Below, piece after piece: positions 1 through 12,093 of a stretch of 64,000 nucleotides of DNA. Each line of letters opens with the position of its first letter. Position 1 is the first letter of the stretch. The stretch lies in contig JAOTON010001700.1 of the NCBI GenBank assembly GCA_034440635.1, forward strand, positions 595,262 through 659,261, written 5' to 3'. Origin of the DNA: Lepas anatifera. Taxonomy: Eukaryota; Arthropoda; Thecostraca; Lepadidae. The translations under genes and the position numbers were made by a program. The notes beneath the pieces were generated by a model that was not told the origin of the DNA, did no database searches, and saw only the letters and a list, made by a program, of their open reading frames with translations.

Positions 1-275
1 GGACATCAGTACGGGAGTGGGGCTAAGGAGCTCGAGCATAAGCGGATTCAGGACATCAGTACGTGGGTGGGGCTCGGGAGCTCGAGCATAGGCGGATCCA
101 GGACATCATTAGGGGTAATGGCTAAGGAGTTCAAGCATAGGCGGGTCCAGGGCAGAATAGAGGTGGGGCTACGGAGTTCGAGCATAGGCAGATCCAGGAC
201 ATATGTAAGGGGTTGGGGTAAGGAGCTCAAGCATAGGCGGATCCAGGACATCAGTTCGGTGGTGGGGCTGAGGTC
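1..275. repeat. 50-bp tandem repeat, about 5.5 copies, cut by window edge
   Basis: Units of about 50 bp begin GGACATCAGTACG and end CATAGGCGGATCCA. They repeat at 1, 51, about 101, 150, 198 and 247, with substitutions and one-base indels. The array probably continues left of the window. Short reading frames through it carry no recognisable domain and are not called as genes. Confidence 0.85.
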
Positions 276-1792
276 TCAAACTGGGGCATAACTCGGTAAC
301 AAATAGGCTGAATTTGGTGAAAATCTGCAGGTATCGGTGAAATACCGTCGGAAAACCCATCATATTTTATATTGTATCTCCTTTCTTCCCGTCATGCCCA
401 GTCTTTGCTTAACAAAACAAACATTATGCGTGTGTTTATTTATTTGATGATATGAACAGAGGTCAAGCGTGGTGCAGTATGCAGAGACATGCTAATTTAG
501 AAAAACATGGGCCTAGGCAGGGGATTGAATGGAGCCATAATGAGAACACAAAACCTAAAACTCCAACATTGCGTTGTTATAAGTATCAAACTGCTGAAAA
601 AACTCGCCTGTCAATCGAACTGTTTGGCTAACGTACATTGTCACCGGCTTCTCCTGCGCCAGAGCGGCACCTGCCGAGGCCGCAGGCCGAGGTCTGTTGT
701 TGTTGGCGTCTGTCAGTCCTGAGAATTGATGTCAGAGCTCTGGAATTTTGTAGGGTGATAGCCCTTCTGCTCCAGACACCCAAACTGAAGCCCCGAGTTG
801 AAATCCAAAATAGTTTTTGAGAAATTTTGGCTCAAACTTTTTCTGTTTTATATTTTTTTAATTTTTACTTCTTAACCTACGAACTTGAAACTTATGTCCT
901 TTTCGAAAGATAACAAGGGCCAGCTAGGGAAAACGAATTGAGCTGATCCGACAATATTTGTTGCGCGAAAACGCGGCATTTCTCACGCGAGCAAAAAACC
1001 TGCTAAAAGTTGATGGCCGACTTGTGCGCTCGAAATGTCAGAAGACAGGCCTCAGTTAGTTGAAAGGCAGTTACCTAGGGGTAGCTAGGAAAATTTTGTA
1101 GTGCTTAGGCATAGTTTTGAGTGCAAAACGCAAAATTTTGACCTACTTTTTACAGTTCTTTCGGAAGACTGAATTTTGGTTCATTTCATTTCAACGTTAA
1201 TATCTCACAATCTAATTGACCGATTTGAGTTTTCATTTCAAATAATAAAAGAACATTGCTTCCGCCTGATAATATTTGGAGATGGAAATTGTGAATGTGA
1301 AATTCTTTGTTTTATAGGCATAAATAGAAATTGAGTAAAAAAACTTTTTATTTGCATCTTCCTGGTTCCAAGCTCATGTCACTCACAAACTCAGAACTGA
1401 CATGGCTGAATAGGAAAGTTACTTGCGGTCATTTCGCTCACTTACACTACCCACCTATCTCTAATGGCTTTCGAGTAATTAGTCCAAAATGTATTACAAA
1501 ATGCTAAATTTCTCGGACCACCATTGCTTCTCACCATGGTTTCAAGTCCTTAAAATGGATGGAAGTGGAAGAAATTTGGCATGAAGCTAGCTGAGGATCC
1601 TAGCTCGACGATACAAGTAATTTCAGCCCAAAAGAATGCTTGGTTCGTCTTCTAGAAGCACATTTATATCGTGCCTTTTCGGGACAAGCACAGCACCCAG
1701 CGCCAGCGGCCCGGCATATTCGGCGGAGTTGTACCAGCCAGTGACCTCCTGACGGGTCACAGCTGTTCAGCTAGTTGGAGGGTGAGTGGTAT
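276..1792. other. Intergenic, no gene seen
   Basis: AT-rich sequence with no convincing coding frame. The only structured piece is the GC-rich motif at 636-692, annotated separately. Confidence 0.5.
636..692. repeat. GC-rich hairpin motif, copy 1
   Basis: The sequence ACATTGTCA, a gap, CTCCTGCGCC, a gap, then CCGCAGGCCGAGG recurs at 1963-2020. CCTGCG and CGCAGG can pair as a 6-bp stem. Such motifs can be transposon termini (for example a Helitron 3' hairpin), but no partner end was found, so this is only a dispersed-repeat call. Confidence 0.4.
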
Positions 1793-1865
1793 GGGACGGT
1801 GGTCTAGTGGTTAGAGGCCCTGTCTCTTGATCAGTTAGGTCCGGTTCGAATCCGGGGGTGACCAC
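1793..1865 (+). repeat. tRNA-derived SINE head, tRNA-Glu-like A box
   Basis: TGGTCTAGTGGTTAG is an RNA polymerase III A box typical of tRNA-Glu 5' halves. GGTTCGAATCC, 34 bp further on, is a B box within a plausible T arm. The acceptor strands (GGGACGG and GGTGACC) do not pair and no clean anticodon arm forms. This is therefore a SINE promoter or tRNA pseudogene, not a working tRNA. No clear tail or target duplication was seen. Confidence 0.55.
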
Positions 1866-1962
1866 GTAATCTTTATTGGTTATTTCAAAGAAAAGAATGA
1901 TAAAACTGACTTGCAGGCTTATGAAGAGATACATTAAGAACGAAATATGGTTTGCTTTCAGC

Positions 1963-2020
1963 ACATTGTCATGCGGCTCTCCTGCGCCGGTGGGGCGTTA
2001 GCCCAGGCCGCAGGCCGAGG
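1963..2020. repeat. GC-rich hairpin motif, copy 2
   Basis: Second copy of the 636-692 motif, with the same order ACATTGTCA, CTCCTGCGCC, CAGGCCGCAGGCCGAGG. The two copies are in direct orientation 1.33 kb apart and flank the tRNA-derived head at 1793, so the three may belong to one composite repeat. Confidence 0.4.
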
Positions 2021-5000
2021 TTCTTGTGGAGGTGTGAGGCTGAAAGGGCTATAATCTGCGACTACACTGTGTGATTGTTACCGGACAATGCCATGGTGAC
2101 ATTGGTAATGAGTATCCCTCAGAATGCAGCATAATTAAATAATTAATTTTTAAGATTTATAATATGTGTTCATGGGTTCTAGAGTATATGAAAAGGATTT
2201 CAAAACGGTCTTTATTTATAAGGCTTTTTAATATACAGGACCAAAACACCAAATCATTCGGTAATATTTTGGAAATATACCAAAAAACCGAACCGAATAG
2301 CCGTTTAATCTACCGAATGCTGATACCGGGGTGGGGTGGGGGGGTACATTTGAGGTGGGTGCATATCCAAGGAACTCTAAAACCTGATGGGTTTCAAATC
2401 CTATCGAGGCGCAAATTTCCACTTTCAGGGGACAGGAAATATGTAATCTATATTTCAGGGGTGCGGCATGGATATTTTTGGGAGCACCATAGAGGTTGAT
2501 GGGGATGGGGAGGCATGTGCCCCATTTTCCACCCCTGGACCCGCATATGACAGCAACAGCACGCAAAACTTCACTTCTTGAAACCCAAATTTCCCCGTGA
2601 TTTGGTCCAGGGCAGCCGATTCTTGTAATTCTTTTAATTACATCAACACTTTTTCTGAGTTACGATGGGTCTGAACGTAATTGCCGCCACACAACCGCCT
2701 GTGCTAGCTATTTCCGCAAACAGGTCAGCCAGTGACAGCAGTTACAGAATAGACAAACTTGGTGGTCCAGACGCAATAATTCTTGTTCCATTGGGTTTGC
2801 GTTGCTGATGCATCCATCCATCGCTGAAGTTTTCTGTTGAGCCTGTAGTCAATGGAATCACACTTCTTTTCTTCTCGTGGTGCTATCATTCAGGATTCAA
2901 AAGTCAGACTAGAACTGGCCGAGTGAAAGAAAGCATCCCAGTACCGTAAAACTGAGCCACCTTGGTCCATGGGGGCAACTTTGGTCCACCACCAAAAACA
3001 TGTTACACTGTTTTATGGAAAATTTTTGATGAGGTGCTCTGTCAAAACTTATGGCGGGAGAGATGGTCCACTATGTGCACTGCATATTGATAAGGAGAGC
3101 TATAGTGCTAGTGACTACAGGAAGTAGCAGATGTTTTATAGATAGTTTTATTTTATGACGAAAATATAAACTTGCTAGGATAATGTATGAGACATTTCAG
3201 GTAAGAGGTATAACCAAATGAGCCATGTGAGAACGGACTCCGACCCTAAAGCGATAATCATACGACGACATGGAGGACATAGATTGAGGTAAGGAATATA
3301 AAAAGGAATCCTGTTCCATGCACAAAATTTTGTTCCAGTAGGGGTGGCCAATGTTGCAATCATATTTGTACTCAGAAAATTACAACTTCGGTCCACTCGA
3401 CTACCATGGATCCATACGTTTATTTCATTACACACTGGCATACATATGAGTGTAATACACAATACAGGATATAGTCACAAAAGAACGAGGTAACCGCAGT
3501 GCGAACACCAACACCCACGCGCAATCCAGTTGGTTATGGTGTCAGGAGGGAGGTCGGGTAGAATGCGAGTAGCACTTTATTTTGGCTAACCTTTACGAGG
3601 AGAGTAGGATGCGGGGACCGCGCACTATTCCCTCACTGAGATGGCACCCTGTGTAGCAAGTGTAGGTTAGAATAAAAAACGTATATAAATATTTGGCAAA
3701 AATTGAGTAAAAAAATAAAATTAAATAAAGAAAAATAAGCAGTGCTGCGGCTGCGGCCAGTGCGGTCAGTGGTGTGGTAGCAGTCAGTGTAGTCCGGTTA
3801 GCACGGCACATGCACTATGCCGGAATCTCGCGTGCGTGCCCTCGTGTTTTCCTGAACGTATTCGCAGTAGACCTTGCCGAGACGCGGGCAAGTGCGTCCC
3901 CAGTCATGTAGGAGCGACCGAATAAGGAGAGGGGGCGGCCAGGCGGCCAACATCGGTGATAGGAAAGGCCAGCGGACGGCGGCAAGTAGGCTCACATCGG
4001 CTCAAGCATTCACAGACTGGGCGTTTCGGCACACTTTCAGATGGTTCACAACCGAGCATTTCGGCACACTTTCAAATGGTTGATCAGATACAACCCGCAT
4101 AGAGGGCACCATATCGATGGTTCTGCTCGGCTGCTGCCAGCTGGGTAACAACACCGGGCCCGAATGATCAAACACAAATGATGAAACAAATCACACCACA
4201 CAAATCCTGGCTGGCTCTATAGCCTTAAGCAACCTTCTTTTGTCGCTTAAAAACATTATTTTATCATTTAGTAATATACTGGTGCCCAGTCCAATCATAA
4301 CAATTATGTCTCCTTCTCCACGCACATGACTCTTATCCTATGGGCTCCAAAGTTCTACTCTCATGCTGAGATGGCAGGATTCCGGCTAGTTCTCCAATTT
4401 TTGCAAACTTCTTGTGTGGCTTCAAAATCATTATTTCATCATCTAATAAAACACAGAGGCCTAGCCCAGTCCTAACAATGCTGTTTCCTTTTTCATATCC
4501 ATAACTCCTATCCCTCAGGCTAAGAGGTTTTGATTTGATGCTGCCGTTTTCCAAAACTGATTAGCACTAGGCTGTTTGTAAAATTCATCTTGGAAAATAA
4601 AGTGGGCAAGTGGATAGCTGAGAAGTTTGATAAAGTGAAAGCTGATCAAAACCCTTATTAAAGTTTAGGAATAAATTTTTCATCAAAATTTTCATACAAC
4701 CACATGTACTTTTGGCAGGTTTTTACACACCAGAATTTTTTAATTGTGCTTAAAAAGATATACCAGAAAATAAAACGTAAATTTGATTAAAATAACAGGT
4801 GTCAGTAGAAAATTCAGCTTTCCCTGTGTCGCTCTCCACCCAGCACCCTGGGATTTGGAACACTGAGATAGCAGGAGGCTCAAAGTCCAGGCGTAAAGTG
4901 GTGTGGGGGGGGTTGATACCAGGCCAAAAGCTGCAGGTTGAGATGAAAAAGATTAGTGATGACAAAAAGTGGAAATGGCATAGGAGATTAGTGATGAAAA

Positions 5001-5616
5001 GTCGTGTGAGAATTGATATCCCCAAGATAATACGATGAGAGGGGCATTTTGTTTTTTTTAATCCCTGAAAATAGAAATTTAGTGAAATACATGCTCTAAA
5101 ATATTGAAACACTTTTCAAATACTTGCCATGGAATAAAGAAGTTTATATGAGTCTCATGATTTGTCTGTAGACTGAATAAATCAGAACCAAAGAGGGTGG
5201 TACAGAGTTGAAAAAGTACAACTTTGGCCATCTCTTTGACAACACAATAAAATTGCCACTAGAACCGACATTTCAGAACTTCCCTGCAAGTGATAGCTGA
5301 AGAACTACACTTCTTGCCCGCAAAGACTCTGGCTCATCCATTTGCGAACAACAAAGTTACCTATTAATGGAAAACTGCAAATTCCATAAATTTGCTGTGT
5401 TTTACCGCACAATGAAATTGAAGGGTAGGTATGTGCCTTTAAATTGAGGTTCCAAAAGTACTTTTTATGCCGATCATTCTTCGTAAATAAGGAAAACACA
5501 AGTCATTTTTAGGAAAAGTCCAGATTTGATAGTTTCTACACATTTCCATATGCTGTCTGTCAAATATCTTTGTCCTAAAAGATATGTCATCCCATGAACT
5601 ATCTTAGTGTTGCCCA
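2021..5616. other. Intergenic, no gene seen
   Basis: No recognisable coding domain on either strand. Around 2230-2330 are CCGAAT/CCGAAC-rich words of the kind seen in hAT-like repeats, but no termini could be defined. The rest is unassigned. Confidence 0.45.
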
Positions 5617-6115
5617 AAGAACGTTTGAAAGAGCAGATGGAAATTAAAGGCCGTGATTGACCTCTTTCCTCAAAACTTCAACTTCAACCACCAAAGAAAT
5701 CCAGAAATAAATTGATTAAATATGCAGCTACATCTTTGACAAATTGACTGATGGCAGAGCATCATCCTTCAAAATCATCTTGCTTTTCATACCAAGTGAC
5801 CTTTTCAGGAGACAAGAGGGATGAAAGTCTGCTTCAGCGAATTTTTGGACCATTTTTGCATTTTTGGAGCAAAGAACGTTTGAAAGAGCAGATGGAAGTT
5901 ACAGGCCGTGATTGGCCTCTTTCCTCAAAACTTCAACTTCAACCACCAAAGAAATCCAGAAATAAATTGATTAAATATGCACCTACCTCATTGACAAATT
6001 GACTGATGGCAGAGCATCATCCTTCAAAATCATCTTGCTTTTCATACCGAGTGACCTTTTCAGGAGAAAAGAGGGATCAAAGTCTGCTACAGCGAAATTT
6101 TTGGAGCATATTCTT
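5617..6115. repeat. 255-bp tandem duplication, about 1.9 copies
   Basis: AAGAACGTTTGAAAGAGC occurs at about 5617 and 5872, and GACTGATGGCAGAGCATC at 5746 and 6001, both exactly 255 bp apart with very few differences. The unit carries the 3' half of a THAP domain on the minus strand. The plus-strand frames starting at 5751 and 6006 are the antisense of that domain. Confidence 0.9.
5728..5853 (-). pseudogene. THAP-domain fragment, duplicated copy
   Basis: The minus frame contains the THAP-like stretch LLKRSLGMKSKMILKDDALP followed by SVNL and then a stop. This matches the C-terminal THAP pattern of a basic loop followed by L-K-x-D-A-x-P-S. THAP domains are C2CH zinc-binding DNA-binding domains found in P-element transposases and host regulators. 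The fragment begins inside the domain and lacks the C-x2-H pair and the N-terminal cysteines. It is the 255-bp tandem duplicate of the better preserved copy just upstream and is certainly non-functional alone. Confidence 0.7.
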
Positions 6116-6241
6116 GCCGTCATCACATTTATGGCATCGGCACGGGCACACTTGTGGACCCACTCCACACTTACCTAGGAACGATAGCTCTGGACTCTTC
6201 CGGTTGTTGGAGTTACCCTCAGCCACTGAGAAGCTGCCCAT
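5983..6241 (-). pseudogene. THAP-domain pseudogene, longer copy
   Basis: An N-terminal piece (ATG at 6241) reads MGSFSVAEGNSNNRKSPELS, resembling THAP N-termini. It is followed by AG|GTAAGT at 6175, a good splice donor. A second piece (6168-5983) reads WVHKCARADAINVMTARICS, then SKNF, a D-F pair and LKDDALPSVNL, which is the body of a THAP domain. The AVPxxF-like end is replaced by ALPSVNL. All visible zinc ligands except one are damaged: neither N-terminal cysteine is present and the C-x2-H histidine is asparagine (ICSKNF). AG|GTAGGT just after the end may be a fossil donor. I read this as a decayed THAP exon pair of transposon or host origin. The family assignment is fairly sure; the gene identity is unknown. 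Confidence 0.7.
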
Positions 6242-6729
6242 CCTGAATACTTCACTGTCAAAAAAATCGGCGCTTTAAGTTCAGAACACACTTTAATTAC
6301 AACTACCTCACCCTGTTATTTCACTGAAATATACTCAATGCCCTCAATTCCAACTGTCTCAGCGGCACACACACAACAAAACATCTCCGCAGCGCCGCAC
6401 AATACAACAAATATGGCGGCGATGTTGAAGTTCATGCTCACCGCTGATTGCTCAATTCGGTGACGTCATGCGTAGAAGTTGACACGTTACGGAGATAGGG
6501 ATGACAGGCCCCTGTGTAAGATAAATGAAACCGGTCGACTTTAGGTGCGTTTTTACTTCAATTTTCTTTAATATGACATGAATATCGGAACAATTTTACA
6601 AGAACATAGCATAGAAAACCGAAAACTTATCAGGAACATTGAAACTCTAGAAAGAAAACTACAAAAAAGCCAAAGCTGCGGTGACGTTCAACCAGCACTG
6701 TATTAATAATAACTTGCTTCCGTCTTATA

Positions 6730-6769
<40 letters not shown>

Positions 6770-6904
6770 AATATATCGTTGTTTAAGACAGGCTGTGATC
6801 AGCAGATATGTTGAAAGAGGGAAACGCTGTGTTATGTAAATGAATTTTTTCGTATCAGAAACTATGCTTTTGGACATTATTCAAGGATCACGTGAAATCA
6901 GATT
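6242..6904. other. Intergenic with a short AT microsatellite
   Basis: No gene seen. An (AT)n tract lies at 6733-6767. The sequence ends at the TTAA of element E1. Confidence 0.6.
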
Positions 6905-8474
6905 TTAACCCTCGCCCCACCGGGGGCCATCGATGGCCCCCGAAGGTCTTTTCGGGATAGCAGAAAAACGACGAGATGCAGCACCATTGTTGAGAGCTCT
7001 ACCTCTCACCCCATAATTTTCCCACCATCCCTGAAATATTTTACCCTGGGTAACCTAAGGTAAGGCCACCAGGCGAGGTCAACCAAGGTCACCTCACCTC
7101 AACTTTTGAGCTCTATAAGAGCTACATTTCTTAGTCGATCGATTTGAAACTTCCTACACTTTATGACCCCTCCAGGATCTACATAATGTATATCCGGGAT
7201 TTTTGATTTCGTGACCTGGGGTCAGGTCACGAGGTGATCTCTCCCATTGAAAAAGCATGGGGAAAAGCTGTCTTATGATAAAAGTCACAAAAACGATTGC
7301 AAGTGCTCAGCTGGTTTAGAAAAGCTTTCTTGGACACCCTTTCACGGATCACATGGGCCATATTTGCCATTTGACCTCTCCCAGGTCATCCAAGGTCACC
7401 AGGGTTCAAATCCAGTATTTTGACAATAACTTGTGACCTAATTAAGCTAGAGCGCTGAATCAAACATCATCGTGTATGTCTCGTTACTGGCTTTCATGTG
7501 GTATACTCATTTGCTTATCTCAAAAACTAAGATAGCTAGAAACATTTTTGAACATCATTTGAAAGCTCTTGAGCTGCTCTTTCATTACAGTTACATTAAT
7601 TTTCGGGTCATGTCAAAGCCTAGGGAGCTGCAGGTCAATGAGCATTGGGAATGTTCTTGGGAATGTCCATAGCCTCCCATGCATAAGGGCGTTTCCATTT
7701 TCGCTAATAACTTCCAAACCAAACAAGATACAGCCATAGTGTATGCACCATTGCTATCCTCTCGTCAATACGAATCAAATTATTATATAATATTGCTATG
7801 AGAGGTTAAAATTCAAAATTTGACCTGAACCAGGTCAACAGTTCGACCCAACTTGACCTGGTATAGTCATGATGTATCATTTGACTTGCAGTGGCCATAC
7901 AAACGCTTCGGTCACAAACTAAAAGTTATATCTTTGAATATTCAAAATGTATCAAGTAAAACACCGAAAATGCTTATTTGACCTTAGGTGACCTTTCAAA
8001 GGTGACAGGTCAAAAATGTTGGTATCAACTTCATAAATGGGCTAAGAGCAAGTCCTAACCTATATTTGAAGTTGATTACATCCATACTTACTGAGAAAAG
8101 CTCATTTCGTAATTTCCCCATGCATTTGCAATGTGGAGGTTATACTCTGTATACCTTACCATGGGTCACCAATATAAAAAATGCCACAATACATGTTGTA
8201 GCTTCTGGTGGACCCACTATGTGGTATGAGTTTCAACTTGATGAATTAATCATCTCTTTAGATATGCAGTCCTAAACATTTTTGAGGTGAGGTCAATTCA
8301 CCTAGTCTGATGACCTGATCTGATATGACCTTGAGCTAGAACTATCAGAAAAAATGTCAAAATGACATAGGAACAGCTAAACTAAGTTTGGCGACTCTGC
8401 GCACCGCCGTTTTTGGGCCATTTTGGAATAAACCGGAGGGGTCTAAAAAGACCCCAGACCCGGGCGAAGGTTAA
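6905..8474. mobile_element. E1: TTAA-flanked non-autonomous element, A/B hybrid
   Basis: The left terminus is TTAACCCTCGCCCCACC; the right terminus reads GGGCGAAGGTTAA. Just inside the left end is the palindrome GGGGCCATCGATGGCCCC. Just inside the right end is GGGGTCTAAAAAGACCCC. From 6905 to about 7505 it matches E3 (family A); from about 7520 to 8474 it matches the L-end half of E6 and E4 (family B). Both ends are of the single-motif L type. There is no transposase, and the frames inside have no domain. AGGTCA/TGACCT hexamers recur throughout, including a DR4 (AGGTCA-ACCA-AGGTCA) at 7076-7091. Confidence 0.85.
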
Positions 8475-9319
8475 GAGGCTCTGCCGGGACTTGAAGCCGG
8501 GGCCTGTGGCTCAGGAAATATTGGTGTATTCACGTATGCCATGACTCGCATTGACGTTTACCATTACTCACTGAGACAAAACAATAACAAAATCATTACT
8601 GTCAGCATATATCGGGCATATTCCAGGTGGGAAGTGAGAAGAGGACGGCTGAATGCTTGCTGTTATGCGATCGATGTTTTATATGGAGTTCCCTTGCATC
8701 TATCATATGGACATACTTAGAAGGTACCTGGTATACCCCCGGAAGTGCCAGCTCGCCAAAGCCAAGATGACGTCGTTAAGTCCTTACTTGCAGTCACCGC
8801 ACGTACGATTGCAAATGCAGCTCAGAACGCGCGCACATGGGCTTCTTAGCGCCATCACGGGTGAGCGGGTAGGCAACAAGCCTGACGCCAATCGATGGCG
8901 TGGGAGGACGTCGGCGTCGGCGGCGTCTCGGAATTCGGTCTGCCGTTGTGATGTGCCGGCTGTGATCTGGTGGCCACTTCCGTTGCGGAGATGCCGACAC
9001 TGCTGGCAGCCGACAGCCGCATCCTCTGGCTGAGCAACGAGCTGGCCGTACGCGCCAGAAAGCATTTGTATCAGCCGCAGCGCGCCGCGCCGGAAGTTGG
9101 GTCACACGTCCTCAGGCCAGTCTTGGGCAGTCTGGAGGCTGCCCTTTGCAGACGCCAATCATCTTCAGGCGGTCCAGCTGGCTCTGGAGCACGCGCAGCC
9201 CCGCCGGCCGGACCAGGCGTGAAAACGCCTCATTTGCTTATTTTGTTGTGAGGAATAGATGTTTTTCATTTGCTTCGTTCTAAGAGATTCAACGGACGAA
9301 ATGACCAGCTCGGTTGACA
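8475..9319. other. GC-rich intergenic stretch, no firm gene
   Basis: A locally GC-rich island (about 8780-9220) has overlapping open frames on both strands, including a plus frame 8970-9251, but none shows a known domain or clear splice structure. A weak T-arm-like word lies near 8490. I do not call a gene. Confidence 0.4.
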
Positions 9320-10080
9320 GGGGGGACATTCCAGGACAAAACGACCGAACATATTTCAATTTGACACCACCATGTCTAGAAAAAATCTGAAACTTTGTCT
9401 ACGGGGTAGTTTTGGGCCAGAAACACGCCTGTGAGAATCTTAGCCCCCTCCAACCAACGGTGACCGAGTTATAGCCCGAGGCATTTTCGGGAGGTCACCT
9501 TGTAGACTCATCTTTGATGTTTTATAACTAAAAAACACATCGCCTGATTAACAAGTTTTGTATATCAATGAACTCGTCTTGAACTATACATTATTTTGAA
9601 AAAAGAAAATTTCAAAATTTTAAGAATTTAATTTTTAATTCGTTTGACCTTTTCTTTTTATACCTAGCTTGACCTTTTCGCAGTCGAAATTGCCTTTTTA
9701 GACACCTCAACAATTTTGGTTCATAGAATATCTTTCGATAAAAAATTTTAAAAATGCGTTCTTGCTATAAATTCCAAATTCCTAGCACCTAAGGTAGGTA
9801 TGCCGACGGTTTTTAACCACTGCGATAGTACAGCCTTATGTTTAACACCGCAAACAAAAGTGATTGTTTTTGTAATCGGTTACTTGCAATCATATGGCAT
9901 TGTCTTGACGAAATTTTCATCGTGCAAGTGTCAGAATTTATGAGAATTAACACGCGCCCACACGAGGGGCCGGGCAACCGGCCTCCTCAGGTTTCCACAG
10001 GTAGTAAAACAACACCTTCGCGCAGTGCCACCGTACTTCATATACCTCGAACTCGACATTTTTGTAACTTCTGGAAAAAT
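9320..10080. repeat. Left arm of a 5.7-kb inverted repeat
   Basis: The arm matches the reverse complement of 14240-14985 with scattered mismatches and indels. Landmarks are CACCACCATGTCTAG near 9366, CGAGGCATTTTCGGGAGGTC near 9478, AATCGGTTACTTGCAATC near 9876, and CACCTTCGCGCAGTGCCACC near 10013. The TTAA end of E2 falls inside the arm, so the homology covers both element end and flanking DNA. Confidence 0.85.
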
Positions 10081-10526
10081 AATTCAGGTCAACTGGCAGG
10101 TTTTAGGTACCGTAAATACCGTAGGTCGGCTGGCAACTGACTGGTGAAGGGGTGACCTGAGGTAGACGGCCACCGTTATGTCTTGTGGGACGTTCAACTT
10201 TGGTTCCTTAATTAACCCTTCATTGTGGGCGTTGCTCGTTTGGGTGGTGGGGTCGGGGTCTCCGTAAAAAGTCCCTTGATGACTCAAGTGAGACTTCTAA
10301 TCCTAAAACTGAACTGGCAACAACTTGGACAAGATTTATAAAAGAGAAATAGCAGCCATTAAAAGTGTTAGAAAGGGATCCATTGTTTTGAGGGAGACGA
10401 GGGCAAAGGAACTTATTAGTAATGGGCCTTGCAACCTTAAACTAAAATTTACAAAGATGTCGCGACTTTATCAATAATTGAAACAAGTATAACTTATCCT
10501 ATAAGCACCACTAACTCACACAATTA

Positions 10527-11117
10527 GGGTAGAGTGGGGTAACGCGCCCACCTGGGTAAGACGCCTACTACTATGTCCAGGCTGATGTAAGAACTGTAGC
10601 ATCCATCTAATATTTTTTCTGGTAGCAGCCTTTCTGATCCGAACCTGGGCATGATTGGACGCGCCCAGTAAACTCCGGTGTTTTTCAGCAAACATTTGTT
10701 ACTTTTTGCCTCTCCGGACATAAAAACAATCTGTCTTAAAGTTGCGATTGCACTCTATGCGATGTAAATCTGCTCACCCCACCAATTTTGTCACTGAATT
10801 GGCTTACAACGTAAGTATAATGATGTTCCTATTTGTTCACGTGAAGCAAAAGGTACAATATACGCTGGGAGTTTTATGACGGCCTTTTAATCCGGGACTT
10901 GGGCGTTTTACCCCGCTATCGGGGTAAAACGCCTTTTTACATGGTCTCAAGAAAAATAGATTTCGCACACTTTGCATCGTGTCAGAATCACAAATTTTTA
11001 TCTGAGGCAGAAAAACTATTAAAAAACTTAACGAAGAAAAAATAAAGTAATTCTGTCCTGGCAGGATCGGTACAGACGAATTCTCCCTTAATGTATGCGT
11101 CTTACCCCACTCTACCC
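10527..11117. mobile_element. 591-bp MITE with TA target duplication
   Basis: The termini GGGTAGAGTGGGGTAA and TTACCCCACTCTACCC are perfect inverted repeats flanked by TA on both sides (10525-10526 and 11118-11119). A TA target points to the Tc1/mariner group. There is no coding frame. The motifs GGGGTAA and AAGACGCC recur inside, including a central hairpin. Confidence 0.85.
10902..10933. repeat. Perfect internal hairpin of the MITE
   Basis: GGCGTTTTACCCCG pairs with CGGGGTAAAACGCC across a CTAT loop, a 14-bp perfect stem. It repeats the terminal TTACCCC motif inside the element. Confidence 0.85.
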
Positions 11118-11550
11118 TACATCGTTCCCAGAGATGGTAAAATAGTATCGATACAGGGTGACCCAGTGCTCATTGAATCTCCTCATATATGCAAAAAACG
11201 TCCTAAAATCATAACGCATTCGACTTTATCACTTGAACATGTTGCCTCACATGGTATTTTTAAAAAGTGATCGTTTCATATTCGACACGGATGACGGATT
11301 CTAGTTCAAACGCCACTTCGAAAGGCTTTTGATTGTTTTTCTTAATGATTAGGGGTGGACAAATTTGAAGCAATGGCGAGAGCCATTACGTGAAAATAGA
11401 TAGCAGAATGTATCGTGTGTTTAGCCCTCTCACAGGCCGGTTGAACTACATTGAACCAAGATGTAGTATTTGGAATGAAAAAGATAACATTCAAAGGATG
11501 TTTTACCACTTTACCACTGTTTCCATGGTTCATTGAAGGTGGTCGGGCAC

Positions 11551-11656
<106 letters not shown>

Positions 11657-12093
11657 CCACACTCCTGGTGCCTTGTATAATCATTGAAGAATAAGGGAAT
11701 ACACTGAGATGACTTCAACACTGACCCTGACTTTGTCATTTACAAACGCATTCATTCGCTCTGCAATGTTTGCTGTCAGATCACTCATTACTTAAGCCAA
11801 GTAATCTATACCAGTGTGTTTAATATTACCTTTTCATTGGACATTCGCCGTGACTATATTTGCGACCATTCACGCAGCACCCATAAAAGAAAGTATATTT
11901 GCGCAGCACGACACTGATTGGTTCAAACATTAGTATACGAAACTTGTAGAGATTTCATGAACAGTGATGGGTGTCTGATTTACCGCTGGTATTCTTTGAA
12001 ACTTGTATTCATTTTTCCAAAATCGCATCGGCGAACAAACTTTGGAGCTATCTGGAAATATTTGCTATGCTTGATTGTGGAATGTACAAGAAC

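Noticed and set aside
1..275. CRISPR-like array
   Set aside because: Units repeat over their whole 50 bp with no unique spacers, and the window is eukaryotic. It is a plain tandem repeat.
1793..1865. Functional tRNA-Glu gene
   Set aside because: Acceptor strands do not pair and no proper anticodon arm forms.
8480..8510. tRNA T-arm on the minus strand (GGCTTCAAGTCCCGG)
   Set aside because: No A box or acceptor stem in place and a mismatch in the stem; too little for a tRNA or SINE call.
8970..9251. 93-codon plus-strand ORF in the GC-rich island
   Set aside because: Competing frames are open on the other strand, no domain is recognised and no splice sites support it.
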